A stretch of 28,489 bases of DNA from Streptomyces californicus (GCF_000717645.1 NZ_JNZZ01000043.1:1-28489), one strand, 5' to 3'; shown: positions 1 to 7,646, counted from the first letter of the stretch. The notes: a model not told the origin generated them from the letters alone. A program made the numbers and translations.

Positions 1-1236
1 GGCCATGCGGGCGAGTTGGGTGTCGGTGCCGACGCGGGTGGCTTCGACGACGAGGCGTCCGCCGGCGTTGAGGGTGGCTCCGGTGACGGTGTCGCCGGTC
101 GCGATCTCGACGGGGACGGACTCGCCGGTGAGCATCGAGGCGTCGATGGCCGAAGAGCCCTCGACCACGGTCCCGTCCGTCGCGATCTTCTCCCCCGGAC
201 GGACGACGAAACGGTCCCCGACGACGAGCGTGCTCGCCGGGACGCGTACCTCCCCGCCGTCCCGCAGCACGGCGGCGTCCTTCGCGCCCAGATGCATCAG
301 CGTCCGCAGCGCCGCGCCGGACTTCCGTTTGGCGCGGGCCTCCAGGTAACGGCCGAGCAGGATGAACGTGATGACCCCGGCCGCCACCTCCAGGTAGATC
401 GTGGAGGCGGCGTCTGCGCGCGAGACGGTCAGGTCGAACCCGTGGCGCATGCCGGGCATGCCCGCGTCGCCCAGGAACAGGGCCCACAACGACCAGCCGA
501 ACGCGGCCAGCGTGCCGAGCGACACCAGCGTGTCCATGGTGGCCGCGCCGTGCCGGAGATTGGTCCAGGTGGCGCGGTGGAAGGGCAGCCCGCCCCAGAC
601 GACGACGGGTGCGGCGAGGGTGAGGCTCAGCCACTGCCAGAAGTCGAACTGGAACGCGGGGACCATGGCGAGCAGGACCACGGGGACGGCCAGCGCGGTG
701 GAGACGACGAGCCGCTGCCGGAGTGCGGCGAGGGCGGCGTCCTGCTCCGCCTCGGCGTCCCGTGCGGCGGACTCGGCGGTGGGTTCCCGGACGGTGTCCC
801 GGGGCGGCTGTGCGGCGGGGGCGGCGCTGGAGGTGGCGCCCGGGGGCCTTTCCGTACGGGGGCCGGTGGCGGCGGTTCCGGGGGTGGCGTCGGTGTGCGG
901 GGCGGGGTCCGGGGGCGACGGCGTGCCCGGGTCCGTCGTCGTGGGGGAGTGCGCGGGGCCGGCCGCGGCCGGAGTCTTCCGTTCGGGCCGGGGGACCGGG
1001 CGGGCCGTGTAGCCGGTCTTCTCGACCGTGGCGACGAGGTCCCCGAGTTTCAGCCCCTCCCCGAAGGTGACGCGGGCCTTCTCGGTCGCGTAGTTCACCG
1101 TGGCGGTGACGCCGTCCATCCGGTTGAGCTTCTTCTCGACGCGGGCGGCGCACGAGGCGCAGGTCATCCCGCCGATGATCAGCTCGGCCTCGGAGGACTC
1201 GGCGGCCGGGAAGTCGGCTTCTGCTGTGCTGGCCAT
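1..1236 (-). CDS. copA: Copper-translocating P-type ATPase, CopA-like (3' end outside window)
   Basis: N-terminal 412 residues of a P1B-type ATPase that would export Cu(I) across the membrane. An HMA metal-binding domain lies at about residues 18-80 with the GMTCASC motif (Cys26, Cys29). A Pro/Thr/Ala-rich linker of about 80 residues follows, then membrane helices and the start of the actuator domain with the TGES phosphatase loop (MLTGESVP). The phosphorylation (DKTG) and nucleotide-binding domains are beyond the window edge. The ATG start is preceded by AGGAG at suitable spacing. The gene lies 177 bp downstream of the copZ-like gene on the same strand, so the two are probably one copper-responsive operon. 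The linker between HMA domain and first helix is long for the family. Copper, rather than another soft metal, is inferred from the HMA motif and the CsoR-type operator; the CPC motif in helix 6 is not visible here. Confidence 0.93.
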   Translation of the reverse strand, partial: MASTAEADFPAAESSEAELIIGGMTCASCAARVEKKLNRMDGVTATVNYATEKARVTFGEGLKLGDLVATVEKTGYTARPVPRPERKTPAAAGPAHSPTTTDPGTPSPPDPAPHTDATPGTAATGPRTERPPGATSSAAPAAQPPRDTVREPTAESAARDAEAEQDAALAALRQRLVVSTALAVPVVLLAMVPAFQFDFWQWLSLTLAAPVVVWGGLPFHRATWTNLRHGAATMDTLVSLGTLAAFGWSLWALFLGDAGMPGMRHGFDLTVSRADAASTIYLEVAAGVITFILLGRYLEARAKRKSGAALRTLMHLGAKDAAVLRDGGEVRVPASTLVVGDRFVVRPGEKIATDGTVVEGSSAIDASMLTGESVPVEIATGDTVTGATLNAGGRLVVEATRVGTDTQLARMA

Positions 1237-1326
1237 GTCCGGGACTCCTGGAATAACGCAGATCGGGCCGTACCCCACCAGTATCGGCTGGTGGGGCAGG
1301 CCCGACGGCGAGCGGGGATCGTGCCG

Positions 1327-1405
1327 GTGCTGCGGTGCTGCGGTGCTGCGGTGCTGCGGTGCTGCGGTGCTGCGGTGCTGCGGTGCTGCGGTGCTGCGGT
1401 GCTGC
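1327..1405. repeat. 8-bp tandem repeat, about 9.9 copies, between copZ and copA
   Basis: Nine perfect copies of GTGCTGCG (1327-1398) are followed by a partial copy. The array sits in the 177-bp spacer between the copZ-like stop codon and the copA start, so it is transcribed in any copZ-copA message. An 8-bp unit of this purity is prone to slipped-strand length change. Confidence 0.95.
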
Positions 1406-1413
1406 CGGCGGCC

Positions 1414-1731
1414 TCAGGCGGCCGGGCCGAGCAGCTCGTACCCGGCCTCGTCCACGGCGGCGCGCACGGCGTCCTCGGCCAGCGGGGCCTTGGAGAGGAC
1501 GGTGACGAGACCGGTGGCGGCGACGGCCGTCACCGAGGTGACGCCCGCGATCTCGGAGATCTCCTCCGATACGGCGCCCTCGCAGTGACCACAGGTCATG
1601 CCCTTGACCTGGTACACCGTGGTGACGGCGTCGGCCTGGCCGATCTGCACGTCGGCCGCGCCGTCGTGGCAGGAGCCGGTGGGCGAGCAGCAGGAACCGG
1701 TGGACTGGGGGGTCTCGGTCTCGGCGGTCAT
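1414..1731 (-). CDS. copZ: Heavy-metal-associated domain protein, CopZ-like copper chaperone
   Basis: A 105-residue cytoplasmic protein with a C-terminal HMA domain (about residues 37-103) carrying GMTCGHC, the two-Cys Cu(I) site of CopZ/Atx1-type chaperones. Such proteins bind Cu(I) and pass it to CopA. The N-terminal 35 residues add a Cys-rich stretch (GSCCSPTGSCHDG) absent from the short CopZ proteins of about 70 residues, which may be a second metal site. I chose the ATG at 1731 because GAGGAG lies just upstream; an upstream in-frame start at 1791 has no such support. It is the first gene of a leftward copper operon with copA, with a CsoR-like operator about 90 bp upstream. Function is inferred from motif and context and is well supported. 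Confidence 0.88.
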   Translation of the reverse strand: MTAETETPQSTGSCCSPTGSCHDGAADVQIGQADAVTTVYQVKGMTCGHCEGAVSEEISEIAGVTSVTAVAATGLVTVLSKAPLAEDAVRAAVDEAGYELLGPAA

Positions 1732-1818
1732 GACGTTCTCCTCTTCGTGAACACGATGCGGCGGCACGGCGGGGCGCGGGGGGCCGCACAAGGCCCAGTG
1801 GCGTCCCGCCTGCTGAAC

Positions 1819-1838
1819 ACTATACCCCTAGGGGGTAT
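1819..1838 (-). promoter_or_regulatory. CsoR-type operator overlapping a -10 element for copZ-copA
   Basis: ATACCCCTAGGGGGTAT (1822-1838) is an almost perfect inverted repeat of the TACCC-N-GGGTA form bound by CsoR copper repressors. Read leftwards, TATAGT (1824-1819) fits a -10 hexamer and overlaps the operator edge, so bound repressor would block the promoter. No csoR gene is present in the window; the binding protein is inferred. Confidence 0.8.
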
Positions 1839-1886
1839 GAATGCGTCGCGATGGGGCCGCGCGCGTGCGTGGCGGCGGCGAGGCCG

Positions 1887-2636
1887 TTACGGCGTGGGCG
1901 CGGGCGGGCAGGGAAGGTCGTCGCCGACCAGGGGGTCCAGGTAGCGGAACAGGGCGGTCTTCAGCTCCCGGATGTATGCCGCGCGCTCCTCGCCCTCGTG
2001 GGCCATGATCAGGTCCAGCCCGGCCTTGAAGATCATGAAGATCATGTCGGCCACCCGGTGGACCTGGGGGGCGGGCGTCTCCGGGAGGTAGCCCGCGAGG
2101 ACCGCCTCGACCCGGGTCAGCATCGTGGCGTGCAGGGTGTCGTGCTCCTCGGTGATCCGGCCCGGGATCTCCGAACCGTGCATCAGGACCGCGAACGCCG
2201 GGTTCTCGCAGTTGAAGGCGATCAGCGGGTCGAGGACGGCGTCCAGCATGCTGTCGAGCGGCTGCTCGACCTGGCTCTGGTCGAAAGCCGCGCCGTACGT
2301 GTCGCGCCAGCGGGCGAGCAGCCGGTCGCCGAGCTCGACGGCGATGGCCTCCTTGTTCGGGAAGAACTGGTAGAGCGTGCCCGGTGACACCCCGGCCTCG
2401 CGCGCGATGGCGTTGGTGCTGGACGCGGTGTAGCCGTTCGCGCAGAAGACGTCGGCGGCGGCGCGGAGAAGTTGCGCGATGCGGGCCTCGCCCCGGGCCT
2501 GGCGGCGGCGCGGGCGGGTGGGGCTCGCGGTGGACTCGGGGGCGGCCGTTCCAGTGCCTTCCGTGATGGCTCCGGTGGTGGACGCGTCGCCCGGTGCGCC
2601 CGTCGCGGCGCTCTTGTCGGCTCTGGCCTCCGGCAC
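1887..2636 (-). CDS. TetR/AcrR-family transcriptional regulator
   Basis: A 249-residue DNA-binding regulator. After a 45-residue Thr/Ala/Pro-rich N-terminus, a TetR helix-turn-helix domain spans about residues 50-105, with the recognition region in AIAREAGVSPGTLYQFF followed by PNKEAI, typical of the family. The rest is a ligand-binding/dimerisation domain with no ligand clue. The chosen start is GTG at 2636 with GGGG about 8 nt upstream; a later start after the low-complexity leader is possible. The gene diverges from an MMPL exporter, and the 158-bp spacer holds several palindromes. This is the usual layout for a local repressor that controls its own gene and the exporter, relieved by an exported compound. 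Regulator identity is sure; target and ligand are inferred. Confidence 0.93.
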   Translation of the reverse strand: MPEARADKSAATGAPGDASTTGAITEGTGTAAPESTASPTRPRRRQARGEARIAQLLRAAADVFCANGYTASSTNAIAREAGVSPGTLYQFFPNKEAIAVELGDRLLARWRDTYGAAFDQSQVEQPLDSMLDAVLDPLIAFNCENPAFAVLMHGSEIPGRITEEHDTLHATMLTRVEAVLAGYLPETPAPQVHRVADMIFMIFKAGLDLIMAHEGEERAAYIRELKTALFRYLDPLVGDDLPCPPAPTP

Positions 2637-2663
2637 GGTCTATCCCCAGCTCTCATGATGCGA

Positions 2664-2733
2664 TTGACAAACACGAGTGGTCACTCGCATTCTAGGGGAA
2701 CGCGAGCGACGACTCGTGTTTGTCGCGACAAAC
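2664..2733. promoter_or_regulatory. Nested palindromic operators between the tetR and MMPL genes
   Basis: Four overlapping symmetries are visible. A 13-nt perfect inverted repeat GACAAACACGAGT (2666-2678) pairs with 2712-2724. CGAGTGGTCACTCG (2674-2687) has 6-nt arms around GT. A looser relative, CGAGCGACGACTCG, lies at 2703-2716, 29 bp further on. GTTTGTCGCGACAAAC (2718-2733) is a perfect 16-nt palindrome. TTGACA (2664-2669) could be a rightward -35 element. The layout suggests cooperative binding of TetR dimers. Confidence 0.8.
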
Positions 2734-2794
2734 GGCAATGACCGACCCATGCTGCCCTGTGCTGCCCGGGTCTCGGTGAAGGGGACACCGCACC

Positions 2795-5221
2795 ATGTCC
2801 GAAGTCAACCGCTCCGCGTCGCCGCAGCTCGGCGGCTGGACCCGGTTCGTCACCGCCCGGCCGCGCCTCGCGCTGCTGGCCGCGCTGGTGATCACCGCGC
2901 TCGCCGTGTTCGCCGGAAGCGGGGTGGCGGACCGCATGGGCAGTGGCGGCTGGCAGGCCCCTGACGCGGAGTCCACCTATGCGAGCGAGGTGCTGGCGCG
3001 TGAGTTCCCCGCCTCCCAGCCCAACCTGCTGCTCCTGGTGGACAGCGGCTCGGCGTCGGTGGACGACCCGGACGTGGCCGCGGAGGCGGGCCGCCTCGCG
3101 AAGCGACTGGACGCCGAACCGGGGGTCTCGGGCGTCGGTTCCTACTGGGCGACCCGATCGCCCGCGCTGCGCTCCGAGGACGGGCACGAGGCGATCATCG
3201 CGGCACGGATCGGGGGCGACGAGAAGACCGCGGGGGAGACCCTCGACCGGATAGCCCCGGACTTCGCGGGGGAGCGGGGGCCGGTGACGGTCTCGGTGGG
3301 CGGGCCCGTCGCCGTCCAGCACGAGATGCAGACGATCATCCAGGAGGATCTGCTGCGGGCCGAGCTGATCGCCCTGCCGGTGACGCTGATCCTGCTCGTC
3401 ATGGTGTTCGGCAGCGCCGTCGCCGCGCTGCTGCCGCTCGGTGTCGGCATCGTGGCCATCCTCGGCACCAATGCCGTCCTGCGGGGCCTGACGGAGCTGA
3501 CCGACGTCTCGGTCTTCGCCATGAACCTCACCACGGCCCTCGGCCTCGGTCTGGCCATCGACTACGCCCTGTTCATCGTGCGCCGCTTCCGCGAGGAACT
3601 GGCCGGCGGGGCGGCCCCCCGGACCGCCGTGGGCACGACCCTGCGGACCGCCGGGCGCACGGTGCTGTTCTCGGCGCTGACCGTGGCGGTGTCCCTGTCG
3701 GCCATGCTGGTCTTCCCGCAGTACTTCCTGCGGTCCTTCGCCTACGCGGGCATCGCCGTGGTCCTCCTGGCCGCCGCTGCCGCGCTGATCCTGCTGCCCG
3801 CGGCCCTGGTGCTGCTCGGCCACCGGATCAACTCCCTGGACCTGCGCCGGGTGTTCCGCCGCCGGAAGAAGCGCGTGACGGGGGCGGCGGGCGGGGTGAC
3901 GCCGGAAGGGAAGGCCGAGGCGGGGGCTCCTGGTGCCGGTGCCGGTGCCGGTGCCGACGCCGACGCCTCGCCGGGCCGGGGCTGGGCGCGGCTGGCCGCA
4001 CTGGTGATGCGGCGGGCGCCCGTCTTCGCCATCGTCACCACCGTGGGCCTGCTGCTGCTCGGGCTGCCCTTCCTGGGCGTCAAGTTCGGTACGGCGGACG
4101 ACCGTCAGCTGCCGGCCGGCGCGGAGTCCCGGGTGGTCCAGGAGCACATACGCGACGGCTTCCCCGGCAGCCCCGGCGGCGGCCTGGAAGTGCTGGCCGA
4201 GGGGAAGGGCTCGCCCGCCGACCACGCGGAGCTGAAGGGGCGGATCGAGAAGCTCCCGGGCGTCCTGCGGGTGGAGGGTCCGGTCGCCGAGGGCTCGACC
4301 GCCTACTACAACGTGCTGCCCGAGGGCGAGGCCGTCGGTGAGGCGACCCAGCAGCTCGTACGGGACCTGAGGGCCGTGCCGTCCGCGTCCTCCCTCGACG
4401 TCTCGGTGACCGGCACGGCGGCGGTCCTGGTCGACTCCAAGGACGCCATCGCCGACAGGCTGCCCTGGGCGCTGGCGATCATCGTGGTCGTGACGCTGCT
4501 CCTGGTCTTCCTGCTCACCGGCAGCGTGCTCATCCCGCTCCAGGCGGTCGTGCTCAACGCCCTCAGCCTGACCGCGATGTTCGGGGCGTTGGTCTGGGTC
4601 TTCCAGGACGGGAACCTCTCGGGTCTGCTCGGCTTCACCAGTACGGGCGACATCGAGACGACGCTGCCGGTCCTGATGTTCTGCGTCGCCTTCGGACTCT
4701 CCATGGACTACGGCGTCTTCCTCATATCCCGGATGAAGGAGGAGTACGACCGCACCGGTGACCACGAACACTCCGTCACCTTCGGCCTCCGGCACACGGG
4801 CGGGCTGATCACCGCGGCAGCCGTGATCCTGGCGGTCGTGATGGTGGCCATCGGCACCTCGCGGGTCACCAGCACCAAGATGCTGGGGCTCGGTATCGCC
4901 CTCGCCGTGCTGATGGACGCCATGGTGGTGCGCGGGCTGCTGGTCCCCGCGGTGATGAAGCTGATGGGCCGCTCCACCTGGTGGGCCCCCGCGCCCCTGC
5001 GGGCCTTCCACCGGAGGTTCGGCCTCAGCGAAGGGGAGTCCGCCCCGGCCGCTGCTGCGTCCGCACCTGCCCCTGCACCTGCCCCGGACGGTGCCGCCGT
5101 ACCTGCTGGGACCTCGGCTGCGGCTTCCGTTGCGGCGCAGTCGGCGGACGCGGCGGGTGGCGTGGAGGCCGGGCCGGAGACTGCCGCGGACACGGACCTC
5201 GCCAAGTCGGCGAGACGCTGA
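2795..5221 (+). CDS. MMPL-family (RND superfamily) membrane transporter
   Basis: An 808-residue integral membrane protein with the duplicated MMPL layout: one N-terminal helix, an extracytoplasmic loop domain, a block of about five helices, then the same arrangement again. The two paired intramembrane Asp-Tyr motifs are visible (GLAIDYALF in the first half, GLSMDYGVF in the second), which in MmpL proteins carry proton relay residues. The halves are joined by a Gly/Ala-rich linker (about residues 370-390) made of GGTGCC-type repeats. The C-terminus is a roughly 65-residue Ala/Pro-rich tail likely to be disordered. The ATG follows GAAGGGG. MMPL proteins export lipids, siderophores or drugs by proton motive force; the substrate here is unknown. 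It diverges from the TetR gene, which probably controls it. Confidence 0.93.
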   Translation: MSEVNRSASPQLGGWTRFVTARPRLALLAALVITALAVFAGSGVADRMGSGGWQAPDAESTYASEVLAREFPASQPNLLLLVDSGSASVDDPDVAAEAGRLAKRLDAEPGVSGVGSYWATRSPALRSEDGHEAIIAARIGGDEKTAGETLDRIAPDFAGERGPVTVSVGGPVAVQHEMQTIIQEDLLRAELIALPVTLILLVMVFGSAVAALLPLGVGIVAILGTNAVLRGLTELTDVSVFAMNLTTALGLGLAIDYALFIVRRFREELAGGAAPRTAVGTTLRTAGRTVLFSALTVAVSLSAMLVFPQYFLRSFAYAGIAVVLLAAAAALILLPAALVLLGHRINSLDLRRVFRRRKKRVTGAAGGVTPEGKAEAGAPGAGAGAGADADASPGRGWARLAALVMRRAPVFAIVTTVGLLLLGLPFLGVKFGTADDRQLPAGAESRVVQEHIRDGFPGSPGGGLEVLAEGKGSPADHAELKGRIEKLPGVLRVEGPVAEGSTAYYNVLPEGEAVGEATQQLVRDLRAVPSASSLDVSVTGTAAVLVDSKDAIADRLPWALAIIVVVTLLLVFLLTGSVLIPLQAVVLNALSLTAMFGALVWVFQDGNLSGLLGFTSTGDIETTLPVLMFCVAFGLSMDYGVFLISRMKEEYDRTGDHEHSVTFGLRHTGGLITAAAVILAVVMVAIGTSRVTSTKMLGLGIALAVLMDAMVVRGLLVPAVMKLMGRSTWWAPAPLRAFHRRFGLSEGESAPAAAASAPAPAPAPDGAAVPAGTSAAASVAAQSADAAGGVEAGPETAADTDLAKSARR

Positions 5222-5447
5222 CCGAGCCTGCTGCCGGGCGCTGCCGGGCCCTGCGAGGGGCGTTGCGGGGGCGGGTGCGGAGACGTGCGTCCGGCTCGGC
5301 GCGCGGGGACGCGTGCCGCATGCGCCCGGTCTGGGGCGGAGGGCGCGAAATCCGTCGGGAAACAGTCCTCGCGGGGGCGGGGAAAGGCCCCGTGAAGGGC
5401 CGTGGCGGGCCCGTGGGGCTCGCGTCGGGCGGGGGGTGAGGGGCCGG

Positions 5448-5474
5448 TGGCGCCCGGCCTCCCGCCGGGTGCCA
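5448..5474 (+). terminator. Hairpin terminator candidate after the MMPL gene
   Basis: TGGCGCCCGGC pairs with GCCGGGTGCCA (11 bp including one G-U pair) around a CTCCC loop. No U-run follows, which is usual in Streptomyces. It is about 230 bp past the stop codon. Confidence 0.5.
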
Positions 5475-5534
5475 GAAGGCTGCCGACGGGATCGGTGCAG
5501 CGCCTCTGACCTGGGCTTTCGTTGTCCTGCTTCC

Positions 5535-5560
5535 TAGAATTGACCCATCGGAGAAGGGGG
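5535..5560 (+). promoter_or_regulatory. Possible -10 element and ribosome binding site for the methyltransferase
   Basis: TAGAAT at 5535-5540 fits a -10 hexamer; no convincing -35 is seen. AAGGGGG at 5554-5560 lies 5 nt before the ATG and is a good ribosome binding site. Confidence 0.4.
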
Positions 5561-5565
5561 CCCGG

Positions 5566-6324
5566 ATGGACCGGAACGTACGCACGACCGACGATGTCAT
5601 GACGCTGATGGACGGCCTGTTCGCCCCGGAGGCGGACCGCTGGACGGAAGGCGGGGCGTCCTGGTGGGACGGCTTCTACGCGGACCGGTCGAAGGCCGTA
5701 CCGTTCTTCGTGGAGAAGCCCGACGAGAGCCTCGACGTCGCGGTGCGCCGGGGGCCGATCGCCCCGGGACGGGCGCTCGACCTCGGCTGCGGGCCCGGCC
5801 GCAACGCACTGCACCTGGCCTCGCTCGGCTTCGACGTCGACGCGGTCGACCTCTCCCCGGCGGCGATCGACTGGGCCCGCGAGAGGGCCGCCGAGAAGCC
5901 GGCCGGGGCGGGCGAGGTGAGGTTCCACCGCGGCGACGCGTTCGCGCTGACCGCGCCCGGGGCCGAGTTGGCCGGGCCCTACGACCTGATCAACGACTCC
6001 GGCTGCTTCCACCACCTGCCGCCCCACCGTCGCATCAGCTATCTCGCCCTGCTGGAGCGGTGCCTCGCGCCCGGCGGCCACTTCGTCCTCACCTGCTTCG
6101 CCTCCGGGGAGGGAGGCATGGGATCGGAGCTGCCGGACGCCGAGCTGTACCGCACGGGCGGCCTGCACGGTGGACTCGCCTACTCCGCCGAGGCGTTGCG
6201 CGACATCTTCGCCGAGCTGACCGAGATCGGCCTGCGCCGGATGAACGACGAGTCCCCCGCGTCCCCGCTCTTCGGGGAGTCGTTCCTCTGGGCGGCCCAC
6301 TTCCGCAAGGCCGCCCAGGGGTAG
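5566..6324 (+). CDS. Class I SAM-dependent methyltransferase
   Basis: A 252-residue soluble enzyme. The SAM-binding motif I is clear at residues 71-79 (LDLGCGPGR), followed by an acidic residue at the end of strand 2 (VDAVDLS, about residue 95). The later motif region YDLINDSGCFHHLPP matches the post-I/II segment of small-molecule methyltransferases, and LAPGGHFVL is a typical motif III. The N-terminal WWDGFYADR segment is common in actinomycete methyltransferases of the Methyltransf_25/TehB-like group. The substrate cannot be read from sequence. It appears to be transcribed alone, with its own upstream site and a strong hairpin just downstream that separates it from the convergent HTH gene. 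Confidence 0.9.
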   Translation: MDRNVRTTDDVMTLMDGLFAPEADRWTEGGASWWDGFYADRSKAVPFFVEKPDESLDVAVRRGPIAPGRALDLGCGPGRNALHLASLGFDVDAVDLSPAAIDWARERAAEKPAGAGEVRFHRGDAFALTAPGAELAGPYDLINDSGCFHHLPPHRRISYLALLERCLAPGGHFVLTCFASGEGGMGSELPDAELYRTGGLHGGLAYSAEALRDIFAELTEIGLRRMNDESPASPLFGESFLWAAHFRKAAQG

Positions 6325-6417
6325 TGGGCCCCGGGCGCGCGGCCGGTGCGCATGCGGGGCCCCCGCCCGCGCAACCGGTGCCGGCGGGCAACCGGGGCTG
6401 ACCGCGTACCCGGAGCC

Positions 6418-6458
6418 GCCCGCGCAACCGGGGCCTCAGCGGCCCCGGTTGCGCGGGC
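6418..6458. terminator. Bidirectional hairpin terminator with an 18-bp perfect stem
   Basis: GCCCGCGCAACCGGGGCC (6418-6435) pairs perfectly with 6441-6458 around a 5-nt loop. It lies between convergent genes and covers the last codons of the leftward HTH gene, whose stop codon (6436-6438) falls in the loop. A partial copy of the left arm (CCCGCGCAACCGG) also occurs near 6366-6378. Confidence 0.88.
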
Positions 6459-6627
6459 GTGAGGCGACCCAGGCGCGGATGGTGTCTCCGTACCAGTGGG
6501 GCTTGCCGTTCAGCACCTCGTCGGGCGGGGGCAGGAGACCGTGCTTGCGGTAGGAGCGGACGGTGTCCGGCTGGACCTGGATGTGCGCGGCAATGTCCTT
6601 GTAGGACCAGAGCGTTCCGTCCGTCAT
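6436..6627 (-). CDS. Small helix-turn-helix protein, AlpA/MerR-like
   Basis: A 63-residue protein that is almost entirely a winged HTH of the MerR/excisionase type. It has WSYKDIAAHIQVQPDTV for the helix-turn-helix, SYRKHGLLPPPDE for the turn into the wing, and WYGDTIRAWVASRP as the last helix. I chose the ATG at 6627 because GAGAGG lies 8 nt upstream; an upstream in-frame ATG at 6672 has weaker support. Such proteins occur as phage/plasmid excisionases and as small chromosomal regulators in actinomycetes. No integrase or attachment site is nearby, so a chromosomal regulator is more likely. Its 3' end forms the right arm and loop of a strong hairpin. Target unknown. Confidence 0.82.
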   Translation of the reverse strand: MTDGTLWSYKDIAAHIQVQPDTVRSYRKHGLLPPPDEVLNGKPHWYGDTIRAWVASRPRNRGR

Positions 6628-6863
6628 CAGGGACACCTCTCTTCGCTTGTCGAGCTGACGGCTGATGATCACTCGGTGGGCACGCCGGCCAACGTCCCCG
6701 CGTGGCGGGGCGCGTGAGGCTGTCGATCAGCCGTGACGGAAGGCCCGCGTAACGGAGATATCTGTGCCGAAACGGTTACTCCTGTGACAGAAAGGGCGGG
6801 AGGGGTCGGTGTGCCGACGGCGAGGAGCGGGCGTTGTCGGACCCGGGTGCCACGATGGAGGGC

Positions 6864-7388
6864 ATGAGCACCGCCGCACGCCCGATGCCCCCGCTGGACG
6901 CCGACGAACGCACCACGTTGGCGAGCTGGCTCGACTTCTATCGCGCCACCCTCGTACAGAAATGCGCGGACCTGTCGGAGGAGGGGTTGCGCGAGACGTC
7001 CGCGGCCCCCTCGCCGATCACCCTGCTCGGTCTGCTCCAGCACCTCGCGGAGGTCGAGCGGAACTGGTTCCGCCGGGTGCTCGCGCAGGAGGACGTCCCC
7101 TCGTTCTTCCCGCCCCCGCCTGGAGGCGGGGACGGGAACCAGGGAAGGGAAGGCGGCTGGCAGGTAGCCGAGGACGCCACCTACGCGCAGGCGCTCGCGC
7201 GTTGGGAGGGGGAGGTGGCGGTGGCCCGGGAGAACTGCGCGGAGCGGGCGCTCGACGACACCAGCCCGTTCATGGGCGCTCAGGTGACGCTGCGCTGGAT
7301 CTACACCCACATGATCGGTGAGTACGCCCGGCACTGCGGCCACGCCGACCTCATCCGCGAACGCGTCGACGGCCGCACGGGGGCGTAG
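6864..7388 (+). CDS. DinB-fold (DUF664-like) protein, possible mycothiol-dependent enzyme
   Basis: A 174-residue protein of the DinB/YfiT four-helix superfamily. Metal-ligand histidines fit the family spacing: one in LLGLLQHLAEVERNWF and two near the C-terminus (WIYTHMIGEYARHCGHADL). These proteins bind a divalent metal, and several actinomycete members are thiol-S-transferases or isomerases using mycothiol; the reaction here is unknown. A Pro/Gly-rich insert (FFPPPPGGGDGNQG) sits where the central loop would be, and its DNA forms a 7-bp hairpin (7114-7131). The start is uncertain: ATG 6864 has GGAGG only 2 nt upstream, and CACGAT 7 nt further up could be a -10 giving a leaderless message. 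ATG 6855 and TTG 6834 are alternatives. Confidence 0.82.
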   Translation: MSTAARPMPPLDADERTTLASWLDFYRATLVQKCADLSEEGLRETSAAPSPITLLGLLQHLAEVERNWFRRVLAQEDVPSFFPPPPGGGDGNQGREGGWQVAEDATYAQALARWEGEVAVARENCAERALDDTSPFMGAQVTLRWIYTHMIGEYARHCGHADLIRERVDGRTGA

Positions 7389-7393
7389 GGGCC

Positions 7394-7478
7394 GCCGGGC
7401 TTACCGGGAGCCGGGCTTACGGGGAGCCGGGCTTACGGGGAGCCGGGCTTACGGGGAGCCGGGCTTACCGGGAGCCGG
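7394..7478. repeat. 16-bp tandem repeat, 5.3 copies
   Basis: Five consecutive copies of GCCGGGCTTACSGGGA (S is C or G) start 6 nt after the DinB-type stop codon. Copies 1 and 5 carry ACCGGGA and copies 2-4 carry ACGGGGA. No gene overlaps it. Confidence 0.95.
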
Positions 7479-7481
7479 CGT

Positions 7482-7555
7482 CCGGGGTACGGAAGTGGCC
7501 TGAGGTCGCCCGGTGCCCGGTGCCCGGGGTACGGAAGCGGCTTGAGGTCGCCCGG
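7482..7555. repeat. Pair of 32-bp direct repeats, 30/32 identical
   Basis: 7482-7513 and 7524-7555 match except at two positions (7495/7537 and 7500/7542), separated by 10 bp of CCCGGTG-type sequence. A short third fragment (CCGGAAGCGGC) follows at about 7559. It adjoins the 16-bp array, so the whole 7389-7570 stretch is repeat-derived. Confidence 0.9.
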
Positions 7556-7572
7556 CGTCCGGAAGCGGCCCG

Positions 7573-7600
7573 CTGCCGTCCGCCGCCCGGCGGACGGCAG
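7573..7600. terminator. Bidirectional hairpin terminator
   Basis: CTGCCGTCCGCC pairs perfectly with GGCGGACGGCAG around a GCCC tetraloop. It lies between the rightward DinB-type gene and the leftward iolE-like gene. Confidence 0.8.
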
Positions 7601-7646
7601 CCCGGACCGCTGTCGCGCGTGGCCCGGCTCCCCGGCCCGGTCCCGG

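Larger units (their letters stand above)
5222..5565. other. 344-bp intergenic region without a supported gene
   Basis: GC-rich spacer between the MMPL and methyltransferase genes. Open frames on either strand here lack recognisable motifs or good ribosome binding sites. It holds short direct repeats of GCTGCCGGGC near 5230-5250, one hairpin (5448-5474) and a possible -10 element (5535-5540). Confidence 0.7.

Noticed and set aside
1327..1405. The 8-bp array considered as a CRISPR-like or coding repeat
   Set aside because: There are no spacers between units and no gene with a valid start runs through it; it is a simple tandem repeat.
2681..5011. A very long open frame (over 700 codons) on the minus strand opposite the MMPL gene
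   Set aside because: It encodes Gly/Arg/His/Gln-rich sequence with no domain, while the plus strand gives a clean MMPL protein. Long antisense frames are expected at this G+C content.
5025..5600. Minus-strand frame across the MMPL tail and the intergenic region as a gene
   Set aside because: Arg/Pro-rich with no motif and no ribosome binding site; it looks like a composition artefact.
6436..6627. The AlpA-like HTH protein as evidence of an integrated element
   Set aside because: No integrase, tRNA attachment site, replication gene or change in base composition is seen around it.
6746..6779. GTAAC...GTTAC arms flanking AGATATCT as an operator for the HTH gene
   Set aside because: The arms are only five bases and the inner palindrome is off-centre; too weak to call.
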